From assembly GCA_965207915.1 (NCBI GenBank), contig OZ242304.1:186001-250000 (forward strand): DNA of 64,000 nucleotides, given 5' to 3'. Below, in pieces: positions 17,571-27,262 of the stretch. The DNA comes from VXNJ01 sp009840625 (GTDB taxonomy: Bacteria; Chloroflexota; UBA11872; VXNJ01). A program made the position numbers and the translations under genes. Position 1 is the first letter of the stretch; the number at the start of each line of letters is the position of its first letter. The notes under the pieces are model-generated. The model ran no database searches. It saw nothing but the letters and a program-made list of their open reading frames with translations, and was not told the DNA's origin.

Positions 17571-19497
17571 GGTAGGGACGCCGGTTGCCCGGTGCCCCCC
17601 GCACAAATCCGTACGTGCGCGTTAACGCATACGGCTTTTAGCTCGGGTATTTGACGGCAAAGCGGTATGTAGGCCATGGGTGAAGGATTCGGACAGGGGG
17701 AAGATGAGCGGCGCTCAAGGCGCGCAAACGCTCCCATGGGAAACGATCGTTCTGCGAGCGGCGGCGGATGCTGCGTATCCAGTGGCGCTCAAGTTCATGC
17801 TTGAAGCTTGAGAGGTGTCTGGAGCTGGTGGGAACGGCGTAGTAGCCGAGCCAGCCCCGCAGTACCATGCCGAGCCATTTCCCGGTCTGCGCCGGATCTT
17901 CGTGCATCGCTGCGCGCAACCGCTCCTTGATCGCCTTCAGGGTGCGCCTAACGCGCTTGGCGATGGGCTTGCGTCCCAGTCCGAACCGGCCGTTTCGCTT
18001 GGTGCGGCAGTAGTGTGTGAAGCCGAGGAAGTCGAACGTTTCCGGTCGTCCCTCGCCGCGCTTGCGGCGGCTCGCTTGTGCAAATCTGCCGAACTCGATC
18101 AGGCGGGTCTTTTGGGTTGCAAGCTCCAATCCGTACTCTTTCAGCCTGTTTTGCAAATCCTCTGCAAGTCTGACCGCATCGCTGCGGTGCTCAAATCCCA
18201 GGACGAAGTCATCGGCGTAGCGCACGATGTAGACCTCGCCGCTGGCCCGTTCGGGTCGCCATCTTCTGGCAAGCCATTCGTCCAGGACTTTGTGCAGGTA
18301 CACGTTGGCAAGCAGCGGTGATATGGGCGCTCCTTGCGGGGTACCCTGCACGGTGTCGGAGAGGACTCCGGCTTCCAGTATTCCGGTTGAGAGCCACTTG
18401 CGGATCAGGCGCAGCAGTCTTCGGTCTCCGATGCGTTCTCCCAGGAACGAGATGAGTCGTTCCCGGTCGAGGTGATCGAAGAAGCCCTTTATGTCCGCGT
18501 CCAGTATCCAGTTGACTTTTCTCCGTTCGATGGCGTAAGCCAAAGCGTCCAGCGCGTCGTGCGCCGAGCGCCGGGGCCTGAACCCGTACGAGAACCCGGC
18601 GAACTCCGATTCGTAGATCGGGTCCAGGACCTGTTGGCACACCGCCCGCTGGAGGATCTTGTCCTCCATGGCTGCGATTCCGAGCGCTCGCTGACCGCCG
18701 TCTGGCTTGGGTATCTCCACCCTGCGGACGGGGGTCGCCCGGTACGCTCCCCGGTGCACGCGGTCTTTAAGGTCGAGAAGGTTCTCTTCCAGGTCTTCCT
18801 CGTGCATCCTCCACGTGATCCCGTCGGCGCCGGGGGCGGCGTTGGGCTTGATGCCGTAAAACGCCCTTCGGAGTGCCTCAAGGTCTATGTGGTGCAGGAG
18901 CGCGGTGAGCTTCTCCTTCGGGTTCTGCATGGCAAAGTGCCGTACCCGCTCGGCGCCGGGGGACACGGGGACCCACCCCTGGGTGTGGTCCGTGCCGGTG
19001 CTCTGCGGGTTTCCCTTGCTTCCGGCCCTTGGCTCGGACGACTCCGCCGGGAGCCTGCTCCCTTTGTTCGCCGCCGTCGACGCTACTATGGCCGGATCAG
19101 ACTTCTGCGCAGCGTGCATCATCGGATTGCGAAACTCCTTTCTTCCCGATGCGGCCCCGGAGTTTGCGAGTACCCCGGGGCGCTGCGCAGATCTCCCAGT
19201 TCCCGGTATCGGACGTACGAGCGTGCCTGGGTTCTTCGACACCGCAGAGCCCGACGCTGGCTGGCCTTTAGTGCCAGCGCCGATGTTGCCTTCGGCTGCT
19301 TGCAGGGCCTCGGCGCTCTGGAATTTATTCTTGTTTCGGTGCTCAATATCCCCGCCCGCTCGCGCCGCTGTCAACGCTTCATGCCCGGTCTCGCGACCGG
19401 CCACGCATGACTCGCGGGGTGCTGCGGATTGGCTCCTTTCCTTTCAGCACGCGGGACTTTCACCCGCTGTCCGATACCAGTTGCACTGGCTGTTCGC
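17571..19497 (-). mobile_element. Group II intron (class C-like) inserted antisense in the IS110 transposase gene
   Basis: Read on the minus strand, the element begins near 19486 with GTGCAACTGG, followed by GGTGAAAGTCCCGC, as in group II intron 5' ends. It encodes a reverse transcriptase and ends near 17572 in a domain V/VI-like segment containing AGCCGTATGCG and GCACGTACGG and a terminal CCCTAC. GTTCGC occurs both at 17565-17570 and at 19492-19497, and removing one copy plus the insert restores the transposase frame (G-N-V-R-K-P-K-K). Boundaries are therefore known to within six bases on the gene side; the exact intron ends are inferred. Confidence 0.8.
17638..19122 (-). CDS. ltrA: Group II intron reverse transcriptase/maturase
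   Basis: 494 residues from the ATG ATG pair at 19122, chosen because MMHAAQKSDPAIVA is the usual opening of this family; the frame is open to 19404. Reverse transcriptase motifs: KPNAAPGADGITW, EIPKPDGGQRALGIAAMEDKI, GFSYGFRPRRSAHDALDAL, DADIKGFFD, GTPQGAPISPLLANVYLH, and the catalytic YADD in VRYADDFVLG. A maturase (X) domain follows around FDFLGFTHY. No C-terminal HNH endonuclease is present, in keeping with class C introns. It copies intron RNA into DNA targets and assists splicing. Confidence 0.92.
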   Translation of the reverse strand: MMHAAQKSDPAIVASTAANKGSRLPAESSEPRAGSKGNPQSTGTDHTQGWVPVSPGAERVRHFAMQNPKEKLTALLHHIDLEALRRAFYGIKPNAAPGADGITWRMHEEDLEENLLDLKDRVHRGAYRATPVRRVEIPKPDGGQRALGIAAMEDKILQRAVCQQVLDPIYESEFAGFSYGFRPRRSAHDALDALAYAIERRKVNWILDADIKGFFDHLDRERLISFLGERIGDRRLLRLIRKWLSTGILEAGVLSDTVQGTPQGAPISPLLANVYLHKVLDEWLARRWRPERASGEVYIVRYADDFVLGFEHRSDAVRLAEDLQNRLKEYGLELATQKTRLIEFGRFAQASRRKRGEGRPETFDFLGFTHYCRTKRNGRFGLGRKPIAKRVRRTLKAIKERLRAAMHEDPAQTGKWLGMVLRGWLGYYAVPTSSRHLSSFKHELERHWIRSIRRRSQNDRFPWERLRALSAAHLPPVRILHPWPTYRFAVKYPS

Positions 19498-19608
19498 AAG
19501 CCCAAGAAGGTCGCATTGACGGCCTGCATGAGGAAGCTGCTGGTGGTCCTGAACGCGATGCTCAGGAACGGCGAGTACTGGCGCGGAGAGGAAGCTCCCG
19601 CCCGGTAG
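19498..19608 (+). pseudogene. IS110-family transposase, 3' part
   Basis: Thirty-six codons reading KPKKVALTACMRKLLVVLNA then MLRNGEYWRGEEAPAR and a stop. This is the expected C-terminus of the transposase whose first 281 codons end at 17570. It remains in frame when the intron and one copy of GTTCGC are removed, so the insertion looks recent. Confidence 0.88.
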
Positions 19609-19740
19609 GGCTACCCGCTCCGGATCGCCCCGACCAACTGGCCGGGGCAGGGTCCCTGGCGAAGCCGTGCCCGGTGCCAGGGTCATGGCGGCGAAATCTG
19701 CGATTCCTACTCGATCGACGTCGGAATCAGAAACCGGTCA

Positions 19741-21024
19741 GCTAGCAAGCCTCTCCTCTCCGACCTCCAACACACCCCCCTCCGACGCCACCTCCCCGCG
19801 CTTGACAACCAAGACAATTGCTACCGGCGTTACTGGCTGGGGTCGGTGGCTTCCGTCGGTTCAGTCCAACTGATCATCGTGGGGCAAGGCTGGCTGATCG
19901 TTAACGAGCTTGGCGGTTCGCCGATCGATCTCGGCTACCTTGGCGCCGCCTCGGCGCTGCCCACGATTGCGGTCAACACGTTCGGCGGGGTGGTGGCAGA
20001 CCGGGTCAACCGGCGGATGCTCTTGGTCATCACGTCCACCACGGTGATGATGCTGCTGGCCCTACAGGCTTTGCTGGTTATTTCCGAGGCTATTCGCATA
20101 TGGCACGTTGTCGTGATCAGTGCCGTGCTGGGGCTGGTATTCGGCCTCGAATGGCCGACCAGAAACGCCTTTTTTCCGGCGCTCATACGTCGGGCGCACA
20201 TGATGAGCGCGGTGGCGCTCAATTCAATCTTGTGGCATGGGGGAAGGGTGATCTCTCCGGCCGTTGCCGGGGTTGTGATCCGGATGTTCGGCACTGGCGC
20301 AGTGTTCATCGGAGGAGCGGCGGGATTCGGCGCGATGGCGTTGGTCTTGCTTTCGCTCAAGACTCCGGTGCAGAACCCGCAATCCGGCCGCAACGCTGTG
20401 AGGGATCTGGTGGAGGGCGTGCAGTTCATCGCGAAGGACCCGTTGTTCGCGGTGATCATTCCTCTTACTTACGCCCACCACTTTTTCGGGACCCAACACG
20501 TGCAACTGATGCCGTTATTTGCCAAGCGTTTCGGCGTGGGGGCTGAGGGGTTGGGGTTGATGTTCACGATTTCCGGTGTCGGTGCGGTGGTAGGCACTCT
20601 GGTCGTTGGAAGAATTCAGGGGGGCCGCCATACGGGAAAAGTCATGTTGGGAGGCGGTTTCCTGTTCGGGCTGTTGGTTCTTGGATTCGCGCTGGCGCCA
20701 ACGTACCCGGTTGCGCTGGTGTCACTGTTCATCATGGGGATTTTCAGTTCGTTCTACCTGATAACTTCGATGTCGGTCCTCCAGTTGCGCGTCCCGGACC
20801 GGCTTAGGGGCCGCGTGATGGGCATTCACGGCATCACCTTCAGTCTCATACCGCTTGGTGGGCTACTCGGCGGGGCCGTGGCGGAGGTATACGACGAACG
20901 CGTCGCAATCGGCCTTGGTGCAGTCATATTCATGGCGATAGTCCTGGGTGTGTTCGTGTTCGCAGGCCATATCCGCACCTTGGACGGGCGGAAATTGTCG
21001 GCCGCGCGGGCTGAAGCGGTTTGA
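19741..21024 (+). CDS. MFS exporter missing a normal start codon
   Basis: The protein is a major facilitator of the EntS/MFS_3 type with ten to twelve membrane segments, including DRVNRRMLL after the second helix and GLEWPTRNAFFPALI. The family's usual N-terminus is still readable (LRRHLPALDNQD then YRRYWLGSVASVG), but the frame is open only back to the IS110 stop at 19606 and contains no ATG, GTG or TTG before the GTG at 19846, which lies inside the first membrane helix. The simplest reading is that insertion of the IS110 element removed the original start. The gene may be dead, or may use a rare start. The left coordinate marks where family-like sequence begins, not a start codon. Confidence 0.75.
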   Translation, partial: ASKPLLSDLQHTPLRRHLPALDNQDNCYRRYWLGSVASVGSVQLIIVGQGWLIVNELGGSPIDLGYLGAASALPTIAVNTFGGVVADRVNRRMLLVITSTTVMMLLALQALLVISEAIRIWHVVVISAVLGLVFGLEWPTRNAFFPALIRRAHMMSAVALNSILWHGGRVISPAVAGVVIRMFGTGAVFIGGAAGFGAMALVLLSLKTPVQNPQSGRNAVRDLVEGVQFIAKDPLFAVIIPLTYAHHFFGTQHVQLMPLFAKRFGVGAEGLGLMFTISGVGAVVGTLVVGRIQGGRHTGKVMLGGGFLFGLLVLGFALAPTYPVALVSLFIMGIFSSFYLITSMSVLQLRVPDRLRGRVMGIHGITFSLIPLGGLLGGAVAEVYDERVAIGLGAVIFMAIVLGVFVFAGHIRTLDGRKLSAARAEAV

Positions 21025-21289
21025 CACCCAACGCCGGGTTCCCGGTTCCTGTCGAATCTTCGGCCGCGGATCCCTCCAACGTGGACGTCGACCAGACCCA
21101 CGCCGCGGACCACCGCGAACGGCTCAAACCCCAGGAGCGAGAAGCGAGACTGTCTCTGTGGGCCGTAAGACCGGCAATTTGCCGCGGCTGACGCCGACCG
21201 GGAACCATCCTCGCCACTTCGCACCGAGTTTTGGCGCATCCGCGACCGTGAACCTCGCGCAAACTCGTCCAGGAGGCTGCAGCCCAATC
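21025..21289. other. Non-coding or degraded stretch after the MFS gene
   Basis: No convincing gene. The minus-strand frame that starts at 21574 continues through here into the antisense of the MFS gene, but its sequence becomes arginine- and serine-rich and stops looking like protein after about 21290. Confidence 0.4.
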
Positions 21290-21574
21290 ACCAGGTGGAT
21301 CGATTAGCGAGGTCGCCAGATACAAGTCACCGTCTACAACCGTGTAATTGATGGTGATCATGGAATCGGCCAACCCAATTTCGTGCACGAGGTTTTCGCA
21401 ACCTCGGAATTCACGAAAAAGTGCCGCATATCGAAGATGCCAATTGCAAGCCATGAACAATTGGGTCGGTGGGCCAAGAGCCTCTAAAGCGTCGAAAATA
21501 TCGGCAGATGCATCAAGCTGGTCAACCAGCGGGAGGACGCCATCCTCCGCGACTCTGTCAGCGAAACTGCTCAA
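21290..21574 (-). pseudogene. Possible remnant of a small hypothetical gene
   Basis: From TTG at 21574 about 95 residues look protein-like: FADRVAEDGVLPLVDQLDA, FMACNWHLRYAALFREF and MITINYTVVDGDLYLATS, ending near IDPPGDW. After that the same frame degenerates. No family is recognised. It lies between the MFS gene and the M16 peptidase gene and may be a decayed gene or chance reading frame. Confidence 0.3.
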
Positions 21575-21776
21575 GGCATACCGGTGCGGCTGATCCCCGG
21601 TGCACCTCAGTCCATGCGAAAACTTCGGGGAAAAGTCGAGCGAGCACTTGGCAAGGGTTCAACCTCGTTGGCTCGGATTCAGTCGGCAACGCGGGCCCGG
21701 TTTGGCGCCAATCGTCCGCATCCGGGCCAAAATTCATCAATCTCGCGGAAATCTTCCTATCGTTACAGACACCTTC

Positions 21777-24700
21777 ATGCCCAATCGCCCCGACACTAGA
21801 GCTTCGATGACAATGCGCGCCGGCGCTGGCCTATTTGCTCCTTTAAACCTGCTGCGGCGCAGATCGGCCGTCGCCACGCTGGCGTTGGCTTTGGCATTTG
21901 CATTGCTGGCGACCGCTTGCGCGCCGTTCGGGACTGATGAAGAAAGAGATGCCGTTGAGCCGACGGTTGCACCGGAAATCGTCGAAACTGCGGCTCCGGA
22001 GGCCCCTCCCGAAGCCGAAGAGTCAGTTTCTCCAGAGCCGTCCGGAACAACTCCCGCCTCGGAGCCAGTCGAGGTCGCTCAACCCGAAGACCAGGCCAAG
22101 GAGCCAGGGCTGGCCCCGGACCGGGTCGATCTGGGTGAGTTCAACGAATACGTTCCGGACGACGTGGATCCGACGCTACTGAGCGTCGACGAAGAAATCC
22201 TGATCGGCACGCTCGAAAACGGGTTGACGTATTACCTGCGGTCCAATGACACACCTGCCGAAGCAGTCGAAATGCGCCTTGTGGTCAATGCCGGCGCAAT
22301 TCTGGATCCGGAGGGCGCCGACGGCGTTGCCCACTACCTGGAACACATGCTGTTTAACGGCACCGAGCGCTTTTCCAAGAACGATCTCATCCAGGCACTG
22401 CGCAGCATAGGTACCGACTTCGGTCCCGATCTAAATGCCTACACCAGCGCCGACGAGACCGTTTACATGCTCGACTTCCTGCTCGACGACCCGGAAGCGC
22501 TGGATCTGGCCTTCGAGGTACTGTCGCAATGGCTGTCGGCGGCGACGTTGCGATCTGACGACGTCGAGGCCGAGCGAGGCATAGTGCTGGACGAGTACCG
22601 GCTTACCGAAGAATCCGCCAACGGTCGCATAGCGCAATTCCTCAATCAGATTTACTACACCGGCAGCCTCTATGAAGGAATGCTGATCGGCGGAAACGTG
22701 GAAACGAATAACGCCATCACCGAGGCGCATCTCCGCGAGTTCTATGAAACCTGGTACCGGACCGACAATGCGGCGGTGATCATCGTCGGCGACCTCCCCG
22801 TCTCCGAGATGGAGAAGAAAGTCGAGCAGTTTTTCGGCGGGCTGACCCGGCCCGCGGATCCGATAACGGCTCAACCCGAAAGACACGCCTTCACCGCGGA
22901 TTTCATAACCGAACCCTTTACCGACGTCGTAACCGATCCCGGCTACGGTTTCATTTCGATGTCCATCGACTGGCAGCTCCCGGCCTGGCCGCCAAGCACA
23001 GCGGGCGGCGACCGGCTGCGATTCATGGAGGGGGTCATCGCGCGAATGCTGGAATTCCGCCTCGAGAATGCGTTCCAATCCGGTCTGATGTCCCAGGCAA
23101 GCGAACCGTACATGGTGCTGTGGCAACAGGCTCGCGGGCTGCGCTTGTATGGCACCAACCTGCGCGGGCCGGATCTAAAACAGGCTACGACCGACTATCT
23201 TTCGGTGCTCGAGGGCGCCGCTCACTACGGGTTCACGCAGGAAGAACTCGATCGCGCAGCCGAAGAGTGGCGGACCGGTCTTGAAGCTTCGCTCGAGGGA
23301 GCCGAGACCACCCAGAGCTCCGCGTACGCAAATCGCATGGTTTCGCATTTCCTTACCGGTGGAGGAGTCGAGTCAACCAGCGACAGGGTGGCCCGCCTTG
23401 TGGCCTTGCTGGATACGTTTTCGGTTGAAGAACTTACCGCTCACTTGCGGTGGATCCTGGGCAACGCGCCGCCGCTGGTCGTCTCCTTAGGCGACGATCC
23501 CGCAAACGTGCCGACTGCAGCCGAGCTCCAGGCTGCGATTAATGCGGTTGTACCCCTAGCAGCGCCGGAGGCCGAAAAACCGATTGAAACGCTGCTGACC
23601 GCACCAGATCCAGTTGCGGCTACCCGCGAGGGATCGCTTGATGGTTTTGAAGGCGCGTACGAGTGGGTCTTTGGTAACGGCTCCACAGTCGTATTCGTCC
23701 CCAGCGATCTTGCCGCCAACGAAGTAAGCCTCACGGCGCAGGGTCTCGGCGGCTGGTCGCTGCTCCCGGTTGGCAGTGCCGCGGTGCGGTTCCACGCCAC
23801 CGCTGCCGTCGCCGCAAGCGGAGTCGGGGGAGCTTCGCCCACTCAGCTTGATGAATACCTTGCTGGCACGACGGCGCGCGTGAGCCCTTACATTTCTCAG
23901 TTCACCGAAGGGTTCTCGGGTTCTGCGAGCCCCGGCGATCTCGAAGACCTGTTCGCATTGCTGCACCTGTACGTGACCGACCCGCAAATTAACCCGGTGG
24001 CAACGAACGAGCAGATTCAGAACATGCAGACGCGCAGGTCGGCCGCCGACAACTCGCCGTCATGGATCGCGGCCCTTTCGATGTGGGCCGCGGTTTACCA
24101 GGACAGTCCATGGTTCACGTTCGTGGCCACCAATGAGCAGATCGCCGCCACGACGCCGGATTCCCTGCTTGAGCTCTACAAAATGCGGCTCGGCGGCGTT
24201 GACGACCTGGTTGTTGTTGTGGTCGGCGACACCGACCGGCAGGCCGTGGGCGAAATGGCCGCCAGGTACATTGCGACTTTGCCCGCGGGTGCTTCCGATA
24301 CTTTCGTGGATCACAACCCGGGCTTCCCGGCCGGGATCCAGCGAATAACGATTCCAGTTGCCGCCGACTCGGGTGAGACCGGACTCCATGTTGCGTTCGG
24401 GGCCAATTTGCCCGTAACGGCCGAATCGCTTGTCGTTGGGGACGTCGCCGAAAACCTGATTGACGACCTGCTCGTCGCGACAGTCCGAGAAGAGCTCGGT
24501 GAAACCTACTCAATCGGGGTGTCCGTCTCGCCCGCCGTCCAGACCGGCGCCTGGGAGGTCGTGATCCAAGCCACCGGGGCGGCGGAAATCCTCGAAGAGA
24601 GCCTGGCCAACATAATCGCAGTTATCGAAGAAGTGAGCGCTAACGGCCCCACGGACACCGACCTTGCCCAGGCGATATCGGTGGCGCGCGACGACTACCA

Positions 24701-24884
24701 ACTCGACAGCAACGGCGAGATTGTCGGCCCGCTGCTGCTGCGCCGCCATCTCGGCGATGCTATGGGAACTCCGGAACAACGGGAATCGGCGCTTGGCGCC
24801 ATCACTGCCGCCGACATCCAACAGTTTGTGTCGCTGGTTTTCAATCTGGACAACCGAATCGAAGTTTTCCGCACGGTCGAATAG
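21777..24884 (+). CDS. M16-family zinc peptidase lipoprotein
   Basis: About 1,035 residues from the ATG at 21777; ATGs at 21807 and 21813 are alternatives that place the signal peptide closer to the N-terminus. A lipobox (LLATAC) ends a hydrophobic segment, so the protein is probably a membrane-anchored lipoprotein, followed by a Glu/Pro-rich linker. The M16 zinc motif HYLEHMLFNGTE (HxxEH) lies near nucleotide 22330, with the third ligand Glu in EAERGIVLDEYR. Two M16 halves follow, each with a C-terminal domain, the length of single-chain processing proteases such as pitrilysin-like PqqL. The second half lacks HxxEH, as usual. It degrades peptides or processes exported proteins. Confidence 0.88.
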   Translation: MPNRPDTRASMTMRAGAGLFAPLNLLRRRSAVATLALALAFALLATACAPFGTDEERDAVEPTVAPEIVETAAPEAPPEAEESVSPEPSGTTPASEPVEVAQPEDQAKEPGLAPDRVDLGEFNEYVPDDVDPTLLSVDEEILIGTLENGLTYYLRSNDTPAEAVEMRLVVNAGAILDPEGADGVAHYLEHMLFNGTERFSKNDLIQALRSIGTDFGPDLNAYTSADETVYMLDFLLDDPEALDLAFEVLSQWLSAATLRSDDVEAERGIVLDEYRLTEESANGRIAQFLNQIYYTGSLYEGMLIGGNVETNNAITEAHLREFYETWYRTDNAAVIIVGDLPVSEMEKKVEQFFGGLTRPADPITAQPERHAFTADFITEPFTDVVTDPGYGFISMSIDWQLPAWPPSTAGGDRLRFMEGVIARMLEFRLENAFQSGLMSQASEPYMVLWQQARGLRLYGTNLRGPDLKQATTDYLSVLEGAAHYGFTQEELDRAAEEWRTGLEASLEGAETTQSSAYANRMVSHFLTGGGVESTSDRVARLVALLDTFSVEELTAHLRWILGNAPPLVVSLGDDPANVPTAAELQAAINAVVPLAAPEAEKPIETLLTAPDPVAATREGSLDGFEGAYEWVFGNGSTVVFVPSDLAANEVSLTAQGLGGWSLLPVGSAAVRFHATAAVAASGVGGASPTQLDEYLAGTTARVSPYISQFTEGFSGSASPGDLEDLFALLHLYVTDPQINPVATNEQIQNMQTRRSAADNSPSWIAALSMWAAVYQDSPWFTFVATNEQIAATTPDSLLELYKMRLGGVDDLVVVVVGDTDRQAVGEMAARYIATLPAGASDTFVDHNPGFPAGIQRITIPVAADSGETGLHVAFGANLPVTAESLVVGDVAENLIDDLLVATVREELGETYSIGVSVSPAVQTGAWEVVIQATGAAEILEESLANIIAVIEEVSANGPTDTDLAQAISVARDDYQLDSNGEIVGPLLLRRHLGDAMGTPEQRESALGAITAADIQQFVSLVFNLDNRIEVFRTVE

Positions 24885-25146
24885 TCAGATCCCACTATCA
24901 ACGCGGTGCTGGACTCGCACCTGCATGTCAGGACCGGTGCGGCGGCGCGAATGTCATTGAACGCGGATTGAATGATTCGCAACTGTGCCGATGAGAGTTG
25001 CCGGGTTTCTCCCAGCCGAACCTGAAACGGACTGCATCCCCGATATCTTTAAATCGCATTCGCGGAGGTACCCCTTTACACAGCCCCCGATCAGGTTGCG
25101 TGCGGGCTCGCGGTTCGGGTCCGGAGTTTGCGACGGGGATTGAGCA

Positions 25147-27090
25147 ATGCCAGATCTGACGGGTAACGCAATCACCGGCATCGGCGGCCGATCGGTCCAT
25201 TCGCGCAGTGATCAGGGACACGCCTACCGCGACTTGAATGGAAACGGCAAGCTTGACCCTTACGAGGATGCACGCGTCCCGATAGGCGACCGTATCAACG
25301 ATCTCCTGGCGCAGATGACGCTGGAAGAAAAATCCGGCCTGCTCTTCCATCCTGGGATTCCAATCGGCCGCCGGGGGAGCGTGGTGGAGGGATTCCACCC
25401 GATGAAGATTGCCCCTTCGACCGAGCTGGTATCCCGGCAGAACGTTCGGCATTTCAACATCATGATGGCCCCGGGCCCGGTTGCAGTTGCTCGCTGGCAT
25501 AACCAGCTGCAGGAAATCGCCGAAGGGACCCGCCTCGGCATCCCGATAACGGTTAGTTCCGATCTCCGTCACGCGCCGGGTTTCAACCCCGCCTGCGGGG
25601 TGAAGCAGGAAGGGTTCAGCCATTGGCCTTCGCAGCTCGGCCTGGCTGCGGCCGGCGACGAGGATCTGGCGGAAAGCTTCGGTGACGCGGTCCGGCGCGA
25701 GTTTTCGGCGATTGGACTTCGCGGATTACTTGGCCCAATGGCGGACCTGGCCACCGAACCCCGTTGGGGTAGATCCGGAGCGACGTTCGGCGATGATGCC
25801 GAACTGGCCGGAACGCTGGTTGCCGCCTTCGTGCGGGGGCTGCAAAGAGGGACTGATGGCCTGAGTTCGGACAGCGTATCTGCAATGGTCAAGCATTTCC
25901 CGGGCGGCGGGCCGGCCGGTCATGGCATGGATCCGCATTTCAACTCCGGCAGGCGCCAACTCTATCCCGGCGACAACTTCGAATACCATCTCGGCCCGTT
26001 TCGGGACGCGATCGCCGCCGGCACGCAGCAGATGATGCTCTCGTACGGAATTCCAAGCGGCCAGACCTCCGAAGAAGTCGCCATGGCGTTCAATTCGGAA
26101 ATCATCACCGGCATTCTTCGCGATCGACTCGGATTCGACGGCGTAGTCTGCAGCGACTGGATGACGGTGGAGTCGATACGGGTTCTCGGACTCCTAAAGC
26201 TCAAGGAAGCCTCCGCCTGGGGCGTCGAGCACCTGCCGACCGGGGAGCGGTACGCCAAGGCAATCGAGGCGGGCGTCGATCAATTTGGCGGCGATTGCGC
26301 CCCCGCTCAAATCACGCGACTGGTCCGTGACGGCCGCATCCCGGAATCACGCATCGACGAATCGGCTCGCCGGATATTGAAGGTCAAATTCGAACTCGGA
26401 TTGTTTGACAACCCGTACGTGGACGCGGAGGCCGCCGCGGATGTGACGGGAACCGCGGACCTGGTGGTGGCCGGGAGACGGGCCCAAAAGCGGAGCCTCG
26501 TGCTATTGCAGAACCGGCCCGGCGCCATTGACGCGGATCGTTCGGTGCTGCCAGTTTCAAATCCGGTGAAGCTTTACGTCGAAGGCGTCGACCCCGACGT
26601 CGCGCGGCGCTACGGAACGGTTGTCCGGTCCCCTAAGAATGCCGATATCGCGATTCTCCGTTTGGTATCGCCACGCCGATTCAAATGGAGCAAGTTCCTC
26701 CTCGAATACTTCGTTCCGCAGGGGTCACTGGCTTTCAAGCGGCGTAAGTTGACGAAAGTGCTGGCTGTTTGCCGCACTGTTCCAACCGTTGTGGACATTC
26801 GATTGGACCGGCCGGCAGTCTTCCCCGAAATTTCCCGCGAAGCGGCGGCGGTACTGGCCTCGTTTACGTGCGAGGACGCTGTGTTGCTCGACGCAGTGTT
26901 TGGCATCGACCGACCGACGGGGCGCCTGCCTGTTGAACTGCCCTCGTCGATGCGAGCCGTAGAAGAAAGCCGGACCGATGTGCCCGGAGATTCCTCGAAT
27001 CCGCTGTACGAGCGGGGATGGGGGCTGCCTTTCGAAACGCACGGCAGTGAAAATCGGCCAGCCGAAGACCTTAAGCAAGCCAAAAGTTAA
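25147..27090 (+). CDS. Glycoside hydrolase family 3 (beta-glucosidase-like)
   Basis: 647 residues. It begins with the DLNGNGKLDPYEDARVP calcium-loop-like segment often found at the start of GH3 beta-glucosidases, followed by RINDLLAQMTLEEKSG. Barrel-domain motifs: ATEPRWGRSGATFGDDAELA, VKHFPGGGPAGHGMDPHF (KHF loop) and the nucleophile Asp in GVVCSDWMT. The GH3 C-terminal domain follows and ends with NPLYERGWGLPF. No signal peptide is visible, so it may be cytoplasmic. It hydrolyses beta-linked glucosides or similar sugars. Confidence 0.92.
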   Translation: MPDLTGNAITGIGGRSVHSRSDQGHAYRDLNGNGKLDPYEDARVPIGDRINDLLAQMTLEEKSGLLFHPGIPIGRRGSVVEGFHPMKIAPSTELVSRQNVRHFNIMMAPGPVAVARWHNQLQEIAEGTRLGIPITVSSDLRHAPGFNPACGVKQEGFSHWPSQLGLAAAGDEDLAESFGDAVRREFSAIGLRGLLGPMADLATEPRWGRSGATFGDDAELAGTLVAAFVRGLQRGTDGLSSDSVSAMVKHFPGGGPAGHGMDPHFNSGRRQLYPGDNFEYHLGPFRDAIAAGTQQMMLSYGIPSGQTSEEVAMAFNSEIITGILRDRLGFDGVVCSDWMTVESIRVLGLLKLKEASAWGVEHLPTGERYAKAIEAGVDQFGGDCAPAQITRLVRDGRIPESRIDESARRILKVKFELGLFDNPYVDAEAAADVTGTADLVVAGRRAQKRSLVLLQNRPGAIDADRSVLPVSNPVKLYVEGVDPDVARRYGTVVRSPKNADIAILRLVSPRRFKWSKFLLEYFVPQGSLAFKRRKLTKVLAVCRTVPTVVDIRLDRPAVFPEISREAAAVLASFTCEDAVLLDAVFGIDRPTGRLPVELPSSMRAVEESRTDVPGDSSNPLYERGWGLPFETHGSENRPAEDLKQAKS

Positions 27091-27262
27091 TTCAAATGCG
27101 CCGGCTTGGCTGGCGACGGAAGACCTCGTCTGAGGTCCTACGACCAAGAATCTCAACCGACAGAGATCGCGGGCACGGAATTTCTTACAGGCGCCGGATA
27201 AGTGACAAGCCTAAAGAGTTGATCTCTCTACGCCCCGGCCGGGAAATCTGCTCCGATCTGAG

